Origin: Streptomyces pristinaespiralis
GTDB lineage: Bacteria; Actinomycetota; Actinomycetes; Streptomycetales; Streptomycetaceae
Direction: 5' to 3'
DNA: 64,000 bases
Assembly (NCBI RefSeq): GCF_001278075.1
Contig: NZ_CP011340.1
Span: 2,356,001 to 2,420,000 of the forward strand
In this document: in pieces, positions 56,186 through 64,000 of the stretch
Position numbering within the stretch: the first letter of the stretch is position 1
Layout of the letters: each line of letters opens with the position of its first letter
Notes under the pieces: generated by a model
Told to the model about the DNA's origin: nothing
The model's input: the letters and a program-made list of their open reading frames with translations, nothing else
Database searches by the model: none
Made by a program: the position numbers and the translations under genes

Positions 56186-57379
56186 TCACGAGCGTACTTC
56201 GAGGAGCGGCACGAGCTGTTCGGCGGGAGTCATCGAGCCGTGCATGCCCACCATGGCGGACTCGTTCGGTTCGTTGACGGAGGCGGTGATCACCACATCG
56301 TCGTGGGCGGCCGCGACGACGTCGCCGATCCGCCCGTACACCCTGTCGTCGATCTGCGGACCGAACCAGCCTGCGGCGACGGCCTCGTCACGGCTCGCCA
56401 CCCAGAACTGCTCCCCCAGCACCTCGCGCCACACGGCGAGGACGTCGTTCTCCGCGCCGGGCACGGCGTACACGTGGCGCGCCCTGCCCTCGCCGCCGAG
56501 CAGGGCGACACCCGCCCGCAGTTCCCAGTCCTCGTCGAAGTCGATCCGGGACTGCTCGTCGAAGGGGATGTCGATCATGCCGTGGTCGGCGGTGACGTAC
56601 AGCGCGGCGCGGGGCGGCAGCTGGTCCGCCAGCCGCTCCACCAGCCGGTCCGCGTACATCAGTTGCCCGCGCCAGGCGTCGGAGTCGATGCCGAACCGGT
56701 GCCCCTTGCCGTCGACCTCGCTGTAGTACGTGTAGACCAGCGACCGGTCCCCCGCGGCCAGTTGCGCGGCGGCGAGGTCCATCCGCTCCTCGCCGGTCAG
56801 ACGGCCGTGGAACGTGCCGCCGCTGAGCGCGACCTTGGTGAGCGGCGTCTGCTCGAACGCGGGCGACGACACCTGGGCGGTGTGCACCCCCGCCCGGGCC
56901 GCCAGCTCGAAGACGGTGGGATACGGCTGCCAGGCCTTCGGCGAGGTCCACGGCCTCCAGCGGAGCTGGTTCATCAGCTCGCCGGTCTCGGGGTTGCGCA
57001 CCGTGTAGCCGGGCAGGCCGTGCGCGCCGGGCGGCAGGCCCGTGCCGACGGAGGCGAGCGAGGTGGCGGTGGTCGCAGGGAACCCGGCCGTGATCGGCGC
57101 TCCGGTCCCGCCGCGGGACGTGCCGAGGAGCGAGGTCAGGAACGGGGCCTCGTCGGGGTGGGCCTTGATCTGCTCCCAGCCGAGGCCGTCGATCAGGAAG
57201 ACGCAGTTCCGGTCGGCGGGCGTCAGTTCGGCGATGCACTGCTCGAACCCCTGGACGCCCATGCCCGCGGCGAGGGTGGGGAGCAGGTCGGCGAGCGAGC
57301 CGCTGCCGTACTCGGGCGCGGGCGCCGCGTACACATCGAGCGAGACGGGGTCGTCCGGCCACACTGCGGGCTGGGCCAT
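56186..57379 (-). CDS. Alkaline phosphatase-fold nucleotide pyrophosphatase/phosphodiesterase
   Basis: The 397-residue protein starts at ATG 57379, overlapping the upstream stop (ATGA). Motifs of the phosphodiesterase/sulfatase superfamily are FLIDGLGWEQI, GFPATTATSLASVG (Thr nucleophile), YSEVDGKGHRFG and VTADHGMIDIP. The substrate is likely a nucleotide or sugar-nucleotide diester. No signal peptide is seen. The gene is translationally coupled to the DUF5998 gene. Confidence 0.85.
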   Translation of the reverse strand: MAQPAVWPDDPVSLDVYAAPAPEYGSGSLADLLPTLAAGMGVQGFEQCIAELTPADRNCVFLIDGLGWEQIKAHPDEAPFLTSLLGTSRGGTGAPITAGFPATTATSLASVGTGLPPGAHGLPGYTVRNPETGELMNQLRWRPWTSPKAWQPYPTVFELAARAGVHTAQVSSPAFEQTPLTKVALSGGTFHGRLTGEERMDLAAAQLAAGDRSLVYTYYSEVDGKGHRFGIDSDAWRGQLMYADRLVERLADQLPPRAALYVTADHGMIDIPFDEQSRIDFDEDWELRAGVALLGGEGRARHVYAVPGAENDVLAVWREVLGEQFWVASRDEAVAAGWFGPQIDDRVYGRIGDVVAAAHDDVVITASVNEPNESAMVGMHGSMTPAEQLVPLLEVRS

Positions 57380-57963
57380 CAGCGCGTGGCTGCCGTGGCT
57401 TCGGAGAGCGCCTGGGCGAAGACCAGGGTCTGGCGGACGGTGTCGGGCCCGTCGCCGGCCTCGCTGACACGCAGGCTGAGGTCGTCGGCGGTGGAGTTGC
57501 CGGTGTAGCCGTGGTCGGCGTCGCAGTTCGGGTCGCCGCAGGCGGCGGGCTCCAGGTCGAGGCGCGAGACCGCGCCCCAGCCGATGGTGAGGACGACCTC
57601 GCGGGGCAGCGTGCCGACGGTGTACGACTCCGGGTTGGCGACCACCCGGCTGACCACGACCGACGAGATCCGGCCCAGCTTCACCGACTCGGTGGAGGTG
57701 GTGGCGTACGGGGTCGGGGAGCCGGAGTCGGCCGCCTGCTCGTCGGTGTGGCTGACGATGAACCGGTTCGCCGTCAGGACGAGGACGGTGACGTGGCGGC
57801 GGACCTCGTTCGCGTCGAACGTGGTCTCCTGATGCACCAGGTACGACGAAATCGGCTCGCCACCGACGGCGGCTTCCACCGCCTCGGCCACGAGTGCCGG
57901 GTAGTAGCCGCTGCGCTCGATCGCGGCGCGCAGCCCCTGGGTCGTCGTACCGGTCTTCGCCAT
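57379..57963 (-). CDS. DUF5998 family protein
   Basis: ATG 57963 starts a 194-residue soluble protein. It begins MAKTGTTTQGLRAAIERSGY and contains TTSTESVKLGRISSVVVSRV, a CGDPNCDADHGYTG loop with two cysteines and one histidine (possible metal site), and a helical end. It is conserved in actinobacteria as DUF5998; function unknown. Its stop overlaps the start of the phosphodiesterase gene. Confidence 0.78.
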   Translation of the reverse strand: MAKTGTTTQGLRAAIERSGYYPALVAEAVEAAVGGEPISSYLVHQETTFDANEVRRHVTVLVLTANRFIVSHTDEQAADSGSPTPYATTSTESVKLGRISSVVVSRVVANPESYTVGTLPREVVLTIGWGAVSRLDLEPAACGDPNCDADHGYTGNSTADDLSLRVSEAGDGPDTVRQTLVFAQALSEATAATR

Positions 57964-58000
57964 GCGGTCCATCCTACGGGGCCCCGGGGGCACCGGGCGC

Positions 58001-60931
58001 TCAGTAGCTGGGGAGCCGCCGAGGGCCGAGATCGCTTCGGGGCGGCGGCGGCGCCAGCCGTACGGACGCGTCCAGCACGGTGAGGCCGTGCTGGGCAACG
58101 ACGACGGGCTCGAGGCCGACGCCGACCACTTCCGGGTGGTCGTCGACCAGCCGCGACACGCGCAGCAGAAGTTCCTCGAGCGCGGTGGTGTCGACCGGCG
58201 CGGAGCCGCGCCAGCCGAACAGCAGCGGCGCCGCGCGGATGGTACGGATCAGCTCGGAAGCGTCACGGTCGGTGGCGGGGACGAGCCGGTGGGCGGTGTC
58301 ACCGAGCAGCTCGGAGGCCACACCGGCCAGCCCGAAGGAGAGGACGGCGCCGACGGCGGGGTCGATGGCGGCGCGCACGACGGTGTCCACACCGCGCGGC
58401 ACCATGGCCTGCACCACCGGCTGGAGCTCGGCGGGCCCGCCGAGCGTCTCCGTCAGCTCGCGGTACGCCTGGCGCAGCTGTGTCTCGTCGGCCAGGTCGA
58501 GACGGACCCCGCCGAGATCGGCGCGGTGGCGCAGGTGGGGGGCGGTGGTCTTGAGGGCGACCGGGTAGCCGAGCCGCGCGGCGGCCTGCACGGCGGCACC
58601 CGGGTCGGGCGCGGGCAGGGTCGGCCGCACATGGACGCCGTAGCGCGCGAGGAGCGCGTGGGCGTCGGCCGCGGCCAGGGTGAATCCCCGGTCGTCGTCC
58701 GCCTCCGCGAGCATCCGCTCGATGTGCGCGGCGGCTCCGGCCTCGTCGATGTCGTCGTACTCGGGGACCCGGCCGGGCTCCGCGGCCTGCCGTCGCCACT
58801 GGGCGTACCGCACGGCCTCGGCCAGTGCCCGCACGGCCCGCTCCGCGGCGGGGTAGGCGGGGATCCGGCGGGTGTCGGCGCCGGGCGACGGCGCGTCGGC
58901 GGTCTCCGCGCCGCCGGGGGCCGCGGTCGGCCCGGTGGGCCCGGGCCGGCCGGCGGCGGGATCCGGTGCCTCGCTGAGCGTCCCCGGGCCGGCGACGGCC
59001 TGCCCGTGCTCCCCGTCGGGGTCGGCGCCGTCCGCCGGTCCGCCACCGTCGGAGCGGTCGGAACGGGGGGCGGTGCTGGCGGCCGCGGCGAGGGCGTCGG
59101 CCAGGGCGCCCATCTCCACGTGGACGACCGCCACGGGCTTGGCCGGCGCCGTGGCGGACGCGTCGCGGAGGGCCGCGGCGAGGACCTCGCCGTCGCCCGA
59201 TTCGGTGACGCCGTTCTCGCCGACCCAGGGGATGGCCGTGACGACCACGGCGTCGCAGTCGTCGTCCACCAGCGCTTGGGCGAGGGCGGCGCGGAAGTCC
59301 GAGGGAGTGGCCGCCGTCGTGAGGTCGCGCGGCGGGAGCGGACGCAGGCCCTCGGTGAGGCAGGCGTCATAGGTGAGCAGGCCCAGCGACTCGGAGTTGC
59401 CGAGGATCGCCACCCGCGGCCCGCGGGGCAGCGGCTGCCCGGCCAGCATCAGGCCCGCGTCGACGAGTTCGGTGACCGTGTCGACACGGATCACTCCCGC
59501 CTGGCGCAGCAGCGCCCCGACGGTCGCGTCCGGGATCCGGGTGAACGGCACGGCGTGGCCCGGCGGCACGCTGCCGCTGTGCCGGGCCCCCTTGACCACC
59601 ACGACCGGCTTGACCGCGGCGGTCCGGCGGGCGAGGCGGGTGAACTTCCGGGGGTTGCCGATGGACTCCAGGTACATCAGGACGACATCGGTGTCCGGGT
59701 CCTCGTGCCAGTACTGGAGGAAGTCGTTGCCGGAGACGTCCGCGCGGTTGCCGGACGAGATGAACGAGGACAGGCCCGCGCCGCGCCGGTGGAGTCCGGA
59801 CAGCAGGGCGATGCCGATCGCCCCGGACTGGGTGAACAGGCCGATCCGCCCGGGCACGGGGGCCTCGGGGGCCAGCGAGGCGTTGAGCCGGACGGTGTCC
59901 GAGGTGCTGATGATCCCGAACGAGTTGGGTCCGATGATCCGCATGCCGTACGAACGGGCCTGCCGCACCAGCTCGCGCTGGCGTTCCCGTCCGGCCCGGC
60001 CGCTCTCCGCGTATCCCGCGCTCAGCACCACGAGCCCCTGCACGCCGTGCTCGCCGCAGTCGGCGACGACCTCGGGCACCCGCTCCGCCGGGACGGCGAC
60101 GATCGCCAGGTCGACGGGCTCGCCGATCTCCCCGACGGACCGTACGGCGGGCACGCCGTCGATCTCGCGCTGTTCCTGCGTGAACGCGTGGTTGACCGCG
60201 TACACCCGGCCGGTGAAGCCGCCGTCCAGGAGGTTGCGCAGCGCGGTGCGTCCGACGCCGCCGGGCAGCCGGCCCGCGCCGACGACGGCCACGGAGCCGG
60301 GCGCGAGCAGCCGCTGGACCGAGCGTGCCTCCGCCCGCTGCTCGCGTCCGCGCTGGACGGCGAGGGACTCGGCGGTCGGTTCGAGGTCGAGGGTCAGGTG
60401 GACGGAGCCGTCCTCGAAGCTGCGCTTCTGTGTGTAGCCGGCGTCGCGGAACACTTTGATCATCTTGGAGTTGGCCGGCAGCACCTCCGCGGCGAACCGC
60501 CTGATGCCGCGCTCCCGTGCCACCGCCGCGATGTGCTCGAGCAGCGCGGACGCGACGCCGCGCCCCTGGTGCGCGTCCTGGACGAGGAAGGCGACCTCCG
60601 CCTCGTCCGCGGGTGCGCTCGCCGGCCGGCCCTGCGCGTTGATCCGGTCGTAGCGGACGGTGGCGATGAACTCGCCGCCCACGGTGACCGCGAGCCCTAC
60701 CCGGTCGACGTAGTCGTGGTGCGTGAACCGGTGGACGTCCTTGTCGGAGAGCCGCGGGTAGGGGGCGAAGAAGCGGTAGTACTTCGACTCGTCCGAGACC
60801 TGTTCGTAGAAGCTGACCAGCCGGTGGGCGTCCTCGGGGGTGATGGGCCTGATCCGGGCGGTGCCGCCGTCGCGCAGCACCACGTCTGCTTCCCAGTGAG
60901 CGGGGTAAGCGTGCTCCTGCGAGGTCTGCAT
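58001..60931 (-). CDS. patA: Protein lysine acetyltransferase PatA: GNAT fused to an NDP-forming acyl-CoA synthetase-like region
   Basis: ATG 60931 starts a 976-residue protein. The N-terminal GNAT domain (about 15-185) has the acetyl-CoA loop QDAHQGRGVASALLEH. It is followed by CoA-binding (about 225-330, SVAVVGAGRLPGGVG), succinyl-CoA-ligase-like (about 345-520, GLFTQSGAIGIALLSG) and, after a Pro/Ala/Gly linker (about 615-690), an ATP-grasp part. This GNAT-first order is that of S. lividans PatA, which inactivates acetoacetyl-CoA synthetase by lysine acetylation; Salmonella Pat has GNAT last. The synthetase part is expected to be regulatory, not catalytic. The gene is divergent from ptsH. 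Confidence 0.85.
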   Translation of the reverse strand: MQTSQEHAYPAHWEADVVLRDGGTARIRPITPEDAHRLVSFYEQVSDESKYYRFFAPYPRLSDKDVHRFTHHDYVDRVGLAVTVGGEFIATVRYDRINAQGRPASAPADEAEVAFLVQDAHQGRGVASALLEHIAAVARERGIRRFAAEVLPANSKMIKVFRDAGYTQKRSFEDGSVHLTLDLEPTAESLAVQRGREQRAEARSVQRLLAPGSVAVVGAGRLPGGVGRTALRNLLDGGFTGRVYAVNHAFTQEQREIDGVPAVRSVGEIGEPVDLAIVAVPAERVPEVVADCGEHGVQGLVVLSAGYAESGRAGRERQRELVRQARSYGMRIIGPNSFGIISTSDTVRLNASLAPEAPVPGRIGLFTQSGAIGIALLSGLHRRGAGLSSFISSGNRADVSGNDFLQYWHEDPDTDVVLMYLESIGNPRKFTRLARRTAAVKPVVVVKGARHSGSVPPGHAVPFTRIPDATVGALLRQAGVIRVDTVTELVDAGLMLAGQPLPRGPRVAILGNSESLGLLTYDACLTEGLRPLPPRDLTTAATPSDFRAALAQALVDDDCDAVVVTAIPWVGENGVTESGDGEVLAAALRDASATAPAKPVAVVHVEMGALADALAAAASTAPRSDRSDGGGPADGADPDGEHGQAVAGPGTLSEAPDPAAGRPGPTGPTAAPGGAETADAPSPGADTRRIPAYPAAERAVRALAEAVRYAQWRRQAAEPGRVPEYDDIDEAGAAAHIERMLAEADDDRGFTLAAADAHALLARYGVHVRPTLPAPDPGAAVQAAARLGYPVALKTTAPHLRHRADLGGVRLDLADETQLRQAYRELTETLGGPAELQPVVQAMVPRGVDTVVRAAIDPAVGAVLSFGLAGVASELLGDTAHRLVPATDRDASELIRTIRAAPLLFGWRGSAPVDTTALEELLLRVSRLVDDHPEVVGVGLEPVVVAQHGLTVLDASVRLAPPPPRSDLGPRRLPSY

Positions 60932-61053
60932 GGGGGAAAGCCTACGCGCGGCCACCGGTCGCGGAGGCGGTTGCAGGCGGGCAGTCTGAGGGGGCCGACG
61001 GCGGTCCGCACCCCCGGCAGGGTGGGCGGGGAGCACGACGGGACACATGAGAG

Positions 61054-61069
61054 ACTGGTCTAGACAACC
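61054..61069 (+). promoter_or_regulatory. DasR-like binding site (dre) upstream of ptsH
   Basis: ACTGGTCTAGACAACC matches the DasR consensus ACTGGTCTAGACCACT at 14 of 16 positions. It lies 24 bases before the ptsH start. In S. coelicolor the PTS genes are DasR-controlled, so N-acetylglucosamine availability probably governs this promoter. DasR itself is not in the window. Confidence 0.8.
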
Positions 61070-61093
61070 CGCTAAGACTTGAAGGGCAACACC

Positions 61094-61375
61094 ATGGCTG
61101 AGCGCCGCGTCAATGTCGGCTGGGCCGAGGGCCTTCACGCCCGCCCCGCGTCCATCTTCGTCCGTGCCGCGACGGCTGCCGGCGTCCCTGTGACGATCGC
61201 CAAGGCCGACGGCAACCCGGTCAACGCGGCCTCGATGCTCGCCGTGCTCGGCCTGGGCGCCCAGGGTGGCGAGGAGATCGTCCTCGCTTCCGACGCGGAC
61301 GGCGCGGAGGCGGCCCTCGACCGCCTGGCCAAGCTGGTGGCCGAGGGGCTCGACGAGCTTCCCGAGACCGTCTGA
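61094..61375 (+). CDS. ptsH: Phosphocarrier protein HPr
   Basis: ATG 61094 has AAGGG 7 bases upstream. The 93-residue protein carries His15 in GLHARPAS, which takes phosphate from enzyme I, and Ser47 in VNAASML at the HPr-kinase position (a neighbouring Lys is often found there). It transfers phosphate to the sugar-specific enzyme IIA in PTS uptake, mainly N-acetylglucosamine and fructose in Streptomyces. It is monocistronic, with a DasR-like site ahead and a hairpin behind. Confidence 0.95.
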   Translation: MAERRVNVGWAEGLHARPASIFVRAATAAGVPVTIAKADGNPVNAASMLAVLGLGAQGGEEIVLASDADGAEAALDRLAKLVAEGLDELPETV

Positions 61376-61409
61376 GCGCCGGCGGGCCCTCTCGCCCGTC
61401 GCCATTATT

Positions 61410-61450
61410 CAGAAAGCCGCGGTGTTCCGGTCCGGAACGCCGCGGTTCTG
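61410..61450 (+). terminator. Hairpin terminator after ptsH
   Basis: CCGCGGTGTTCCG (61417-61429) and CGGAACGCCGCGG (61433-61445) pair with one wobble, extended by CAGAA/TTCTG, then CATTTC. It lies between the convergent ptsH and GntR genes. Confidence 0.8.
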
Positions 61451-61552
61451 CATTTCAGCGCCGCATTCCGTATTCCGCGTCCGGGTCCGGAAAGAAAAGG
61501 GAAACACAGAAAAGGCCGACCCCATCACGCCTTCTTTTGTATACGCCCTCTG

Positions 61553-62230
61553 TTAATTCCGGCCGCCCGTGGTGTTTACGGCATGTTGCGAAGTCCTCAC
61601 CCGCACGGTGCGGCGCAGCCTGTGCGCCGCGGCGGCGCGCTCGGCGTGCGCCGCCGTCAGCGCGCGCGCACGCTCCGCGTCACCGCGCGCCACGGCGTCG
61701 ACGATCGCACCGTGCTCCGCCCACGACTCGACCGGGGCGACAGGCTGCTCCACCGAGTACATCCAGGCGATCTTGTGCCGCAACTGGGTCAGCAGCGCGG
61801 TCAGCCCCGGGCTGTCGCAGGACTGCGCGAGCGTCTCGTGGAACCACGAACCGAGTGAGCGCAGATCCTCTCCCTGCCCCCGGCGGGCCCGCTCCTGACC
61901 GAGTCTCACCAGGCCGCGCAGCACCCGCAGATGTGCGTCCGTGCGGCGCTGCGCGGCGCGCGCCGCGCCCAGCGGCTCCAGCAGCATGCGGATCTCCAGG
62001 AGATCGGCGGCCTCCCGCTCCGTCGGCTCCGCCACACAGGCGCCGGCGTGCCGGCGGGTCACGACGAAGCCCTCGGACTCCAGGGTGCGCAGCGCCTCAC
62101 GCACCGGGACGCGGGAGACGCCGTAGCGGCGGGCCAGTTGCTCCTCCGTGAGCCGGCTGCCGCGCTCGTGGACGCCGGAGACGATGTCGTCGCGGATCGC
62201 CGTGCATACCGAGTGCGCGGGAATGCGCAT
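61553..62230 (-). CDS. GntR-family regulator, FadR/FCD subfamily
   Basis: ATG 62230 follows GGAGG (7-base spacing). The 225-residue protein has a winged helix (LTEEQLARRYGVSRVPVREA, LESEGFVVTRR) and a helical FCD-type ligand domain (about 75-205). The DNA-binding part is followed by EIRMLLEPLGAARAA. The FCD domain binds small carboxylates in known cases. An ATTGCAAT palindrome lies at 62293-62300 in its own upstream region, a candidate autoregulation site. It is not the DasR type. Confidence 0.88.
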   Translation of the reverse strand: MRIPAHSVCTAIRDDIVSGVHERGSRLTEEQLARRYGVSRVPVREALRTLESEGFVVTRRHAGACVAEPTEREAADLLEIRMLLEPLGAARAAQRRTDAHLRVLRGLVRLGQERARRGQGEDLRSLGSWFHETLAQSCDSPGLTALLTQLRHKIAWMYSVEQPVAPVESWAEHGAIVDAVARGDAERARALTAAHAERAAAAHRLRRTVRVRTSQHAVNTTGGRN

Positions 62231-62395
62231 GACCGAACCTCCGCATTGATCCGAGCGAAACGCAGCCGACTGACGCGTGTTCCCGTGACTCTATTGCAAT
62301 GAAGGCGCTTTTCCGATGCCCGGGCCAAATCCATGGAAGTCTCTTGACGGGGACGGCAATCACGCAATGGCCGAAACGCCGTGGAATGCGCAGAA

Positions 62396-62420
62396 GGCCC
62401 CCGGCGGGAAGCCGGGGGCC
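62396..62420 (-). terminator. Hairpin terminator after the M23 peptidase gene
   Basis: GGCCCCCGGC (62396-62405) and GCCGGGGGCC (62411-62420) form a perfect 10-base stem with a 5-base loop, 28 bases after the stop of the minus-strand gene. Confidence 0.8.
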
Positions 62421-62447
62421 CTGGGGGACGACGCGTGGCGCCGGAGG

Positions 62448-63242
62448 TCAGACGTTGACGCCGTGCGAGCGCAGGTAGGCGACCGGGTCGATGTCGGAGC
62501 CGTACTCGGCCGTGGTCCGGGCCTCGAAGTGCAGGTGCGGGCCGGTCGAGTTGCCCGTCGAGCCGGACAGACCGATCTGTCGGCCGGGGGCGACCTGCTG
62601 GCCGACGGAGACGCTGATGGACGACAGGTGGCCGTACTGGGTGTACGTGCCGTCGTTCATCCGGATGACGACGTTGTTGCCGTACGCGCCGCCCCAGCCG
62701 GCTTCGACGACGGTGCCCGCGCCGACGGACACGACGGAACTGCCGGAGGCGGCGCGGAAGTCGACGCCGGAGTGGCTGCCGGAGGACCACAGGGCACCAC
62801 CGGTCTTGTAACCGGTGGTCACGTACGAACCGGCGATGGGGAGCCGGAAGGAGTTCAGCCGCTTGCGCTCGGCCTCGCGCGCGGCGCGCTCCTTGGCCTC
62901 GCGGGCCTCCTTGGCGCGCGCCTCCGCCTTGCGCCGGGCTTCCGCCTTCGCCTCGGCCTCGGCCTTCGCCTGCGCCCTGGCCTTGGCGGCGGCCTCCTCG
63001 GCCTCCCTCTCCTGCGCGGCGGCCTGGGCGGCTATCTCGTCGGCGAGCGACCCCATGGAGACGATCTGGGTGAGGCCGGTGTCCTCGACGGAGGGGGCCT
63101 CGGTGTCGGCGGCGAGCGCCGGGGAGGCGAGGGTTCCGATGACGCCGGTGGTGGCGAGGGCGGCGACGCCGGCCAGGTTCGCGCTCCTGCGCGTCAGGCG
63201 GCTCGGGGCACGATGCTTCCCGGTGGCACGGGTGAACGCCAT
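62448..63242 (-). CDS. Secreted M23 (LytM) peptidoglycan endopeptidase
   Basis: The 264-residue protein starts at ATG 63242. A signal peptide is likely (RSANLAGVAALATTGVIGTL, cleavage after ASPALA near 44). A long Ala/Glu/Lys/Arg coiled coil (about 68-128) follows, then the M23 domain (130-262) with HSGVDF, YGHLSS and HLHFE for zinc binding and catalysis. It cuts stem-peptide cross-links in the wall. A c-di-AMP riboswitch lies in its leader, so expression should respond to that second messenger. Confidence 0.92.
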   Translation of the reverse strand: MAFTRATGKHRAPSRLTRRSANLAGVAALATTGVIGTLASPALAADTEAPSVEDTGLTQIVSMGSLADEIAAQAAAQEREAEEAAAKARAQAKAEAEAKAEARRKAEARAKEAREAKERAAREAERKRLNSFRLPIAGSYVTTGYKTGGALWSSGSHSGVDFRAASGSSVVSVGAGTVVEAGWGGAYGNNVVIRMNDGTYTQYGHLSSISVSVGQQVAPGRQIGLSGSTGNSTGPHLHFEARTTAEYGSDIDPVAYLRSHGVNV

Positions 63243-63269
63243 GAAGAGGCTGGTCCTTTCCTTCCTTCT

Positions 63270-63410
63270 CGCCTACCGGGTTAGCTGACGGGTTCGGAGC
63301 AGGAAGGTCTCCTACGGCCCCCTCCGCACGGGCGAAGGCGGCCGATTCACCCCAGGGACTGCGTGGGTCCCCGGCTCCCCAGGCTCGCGCCTGACGGGGA
63401 CTCGGCGATG
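63270..63410 (-). ncRNA. ydaO-type c-di-AMP riboswitch in the M23 peptidase leader
   Basis: Read on the minus strand, the leader has the conserved actinobacterial ydaO elements in order: GGGGAGCCGGGGACCC, CCTGGGGTGAATCGGCC, CCGTAGGAGACCTTCCTGCT, then CCGAACCCGTCAGCTAACCC and GGTAGGCG. It ends about 28 bases before the start codon at 63242. In Streptomyces this class binds c-di-AMP and usually turns off cell-wall hydrolase and rpf genes. The exact ends are approximate. Confidence 0.85.
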
Positions 63411-63459
63411 GCTGCCCGATGCCGCGGGCGCGACGATCTCCAGGCGGACAGCCGGACCG

Positions 63460-63489
63460 ACGCTAGGCAACCGCTCCTTCAATCACCAA
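63460..63489 (-). promoter_or_regulatory. Candidate promoter for the riboswitch/M23 transcript
   Basis: On the minus strand a -35-like TTGGTG (63489-63484), an 18-base spacer and a -10-like TAGCGT (63465-63460) lie about 50 bases upstream of the riboswitch. Moderately close to the HrdB consensus. Confidence 0.4.
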
Positions 63490-63557
63490 ACAGACAGCCC
63501 GTTTTGTAGCGCATGCCACAGGGCAGACGGGCACTCAACCCTGCAAATCGGACATAG

Positions 63558-63597
63558 AACAGAACCCCGGCAAACGATTCGAAGCCGGGGTCCTGTT
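63558..63597 (-). terminator. Hairpin after the M16 peptidase gene
   Basis: AACAGAACCCCGGC (63558-63571) and GCCGGGGTCCTGTT (63584-63597) are inverted with one A/C mismatch, 48 bases beyond the stop of the minus-strand M16 gene. Confidence 0.75.
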
Positions 63598-63645
63598 CGC
63601 GCGCAATGCGCGTTTTTCAGTTGTCCTTCGCCGGGCGGCCGTCGA

Positions 63646-64000
63646 TCAGCCCGTGACAACCCTCACTTCACCGATGCCGAGCGCCTTCACCGGCTCCTCG
63701 ATCTGCGACGCGTCGCCGACGAGCACCGTCACCAGCCGGTCGACCGGGAAGGCGTTGACGACCGCCGCGGTCGCCTCCACCGTGCCCGTCTCCGCCAGCC
63801 GCACGTACATCTGTGCCTGGTAGTCGTCCGGGAGGTGCTGCTCGACCTGGTCGGCCAGCGTGGCCGCGACGGAGGCCGCCGTCTCGTACTTCAGCGGGGC
63901 GACGCCCACCAGGTTCTGCACGGCGACGTCACGCTCGGCGTCCGTGAGCCCTTCGGCCGCGAGCGTGCGCAGCACCTTCCACAGGTCCTCGAGCGCCGGT
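63646..64000 (-). CDS. M16 family zinc peptidase (insulinase-like), C-terminal fragment
   Basis: The frame is open to the window edge; about 117 residues of the C-terminus are visible. It reads ...LWKVLRTLAAEGLTDAE, then NLVGVAPLKYETAASVAATL, LPDDYQAQMYVRLAETGT and finally VLVGDASQIEEPVKALGIGE. The pattern matches the C-terminal half of non-catalytic or catalytic M16 subunits in Streptomyces. The HxxEH site would lie outside the window if present. Confidence 0.85.
   Translation of the reverse strand, partial: PALEDLWKVLRTLAAEGLTDAERDVAVQNLVGVAPLKYETAASVAATLADQVEQHLPDDYQAQMYVRLAETGTVEATAAVVNAFPVDRLVTVLVGDASQIEEPVKALGIGEVRVVTG

Noticed and set aside
57962..61063. A plus-strand open frame of about 1033 codons opposite patA
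   Set aside because: It lies antisense to a protein with clear GNAT and CoA-ligase motifs; its translation is Gly/Arg/Val-rich without motifs, a usual high-GC shadow.
61553..62230. DasR as the identity of the GntR regulator
   Set aside because: The C-terminal domain is FCD type, not the UTRA type of DasR, although a DasR-like site lies nearby.

Overview
This window is very GC-rich DNA with dense G/C third positions, GTG/TTG starts and many 4-base stop/start overlaps. The gene content (SepH, CutRS, paired CeoB/CeoC-type TrkA proteins, LAL-type regulator, a bldA-type TTA codon, a DasR-like site, an actinobacterial ydaO riboswitch) points to a Streptomyces chromosome. From memory, the right part (about 23-64 kb) resembles the S. 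coelicolor neighbourhood running from ptsH/patA through tdk, sepH, hemH, cutRS, dut and kdpDE. That is recollection, not a search result.

1-8.5 kb: the end of a nine-gene, translationally coupled operon for a decorated glycan or sugar-containing product: CDP-sugar nucleotidyltransferase (partial), PIG-L deacetylase, SDR epimerase, DUF4910 hydrolase, flippase, family 2 glycosyltransferase, pyruvyl transferase, RmlC-like 3,5-epimerase and a PLP aminotransferase of the glutamate-1-semialdehyde type. 8.5-13 kb: PAP2 phosphatase, a large LuxR/AAA (LAL) regulator and an RsbW-like ATPase. 13-19.4 kb: purine salvage and breakdown, with xdhA-xdhB-xdhC, guanine deaminase, and an operator/promoter/short-ORF arrangement ahead of xdhA. 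19.8-22.7 kb: a 945-residue sensor phosphatase whose N-terminal half looks like a CitA/DcuS sensor kinase and whose C-terminal half is SpoIIE phosphatase plus an RsbW-like domain.

23-33 kb: RNA methyltransferase, then a potassium block: KimA-like transporter, CeoB and CeoC, DUF3159 membrane protein, OB-fold protein, KdpE and KdpD. No kdpFABC is present here. 33-48.7 kb: conserved housekeeping genes: an ABC ATPase without a permease, DUF3710, dut, thioesterase, DUF3093, DUF4193, CutSR, IMPase, ferrochelatase, MFS transporter, sugar-lactone oxidase, SepH, sulfurtransferase and a VOC protein.

48.7-55.3 kb: a compact accessory block inserted between conserved genes. It has a small two-helix membrane protein, an exported beta-propeller, a degenerate FliA/WhiG-like sigma factor with an N-terminal cysteine cluster, a cytoplasmic propeller-like protein, a PAS-PAS-PAS-LuxR regulator with an in-frame TTA codon, and a protein whose layout strongly resembles actinoporin pore-forming toxins. 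This is the best candidate here for an undescribed system. 55.4-64 kb: thymidine kinase, phosphodiesterase, DUF5998, the PatA acetyltransferase, ptsH with a DasR-like site, a GntR regulator, an M23 peptidase behind a c-di-AMP (ydaO) riboswitch, and the end of an M16 peptidase. No rRNA, tRNA, CRISPR, insertion sequence or replication origin was recognised.
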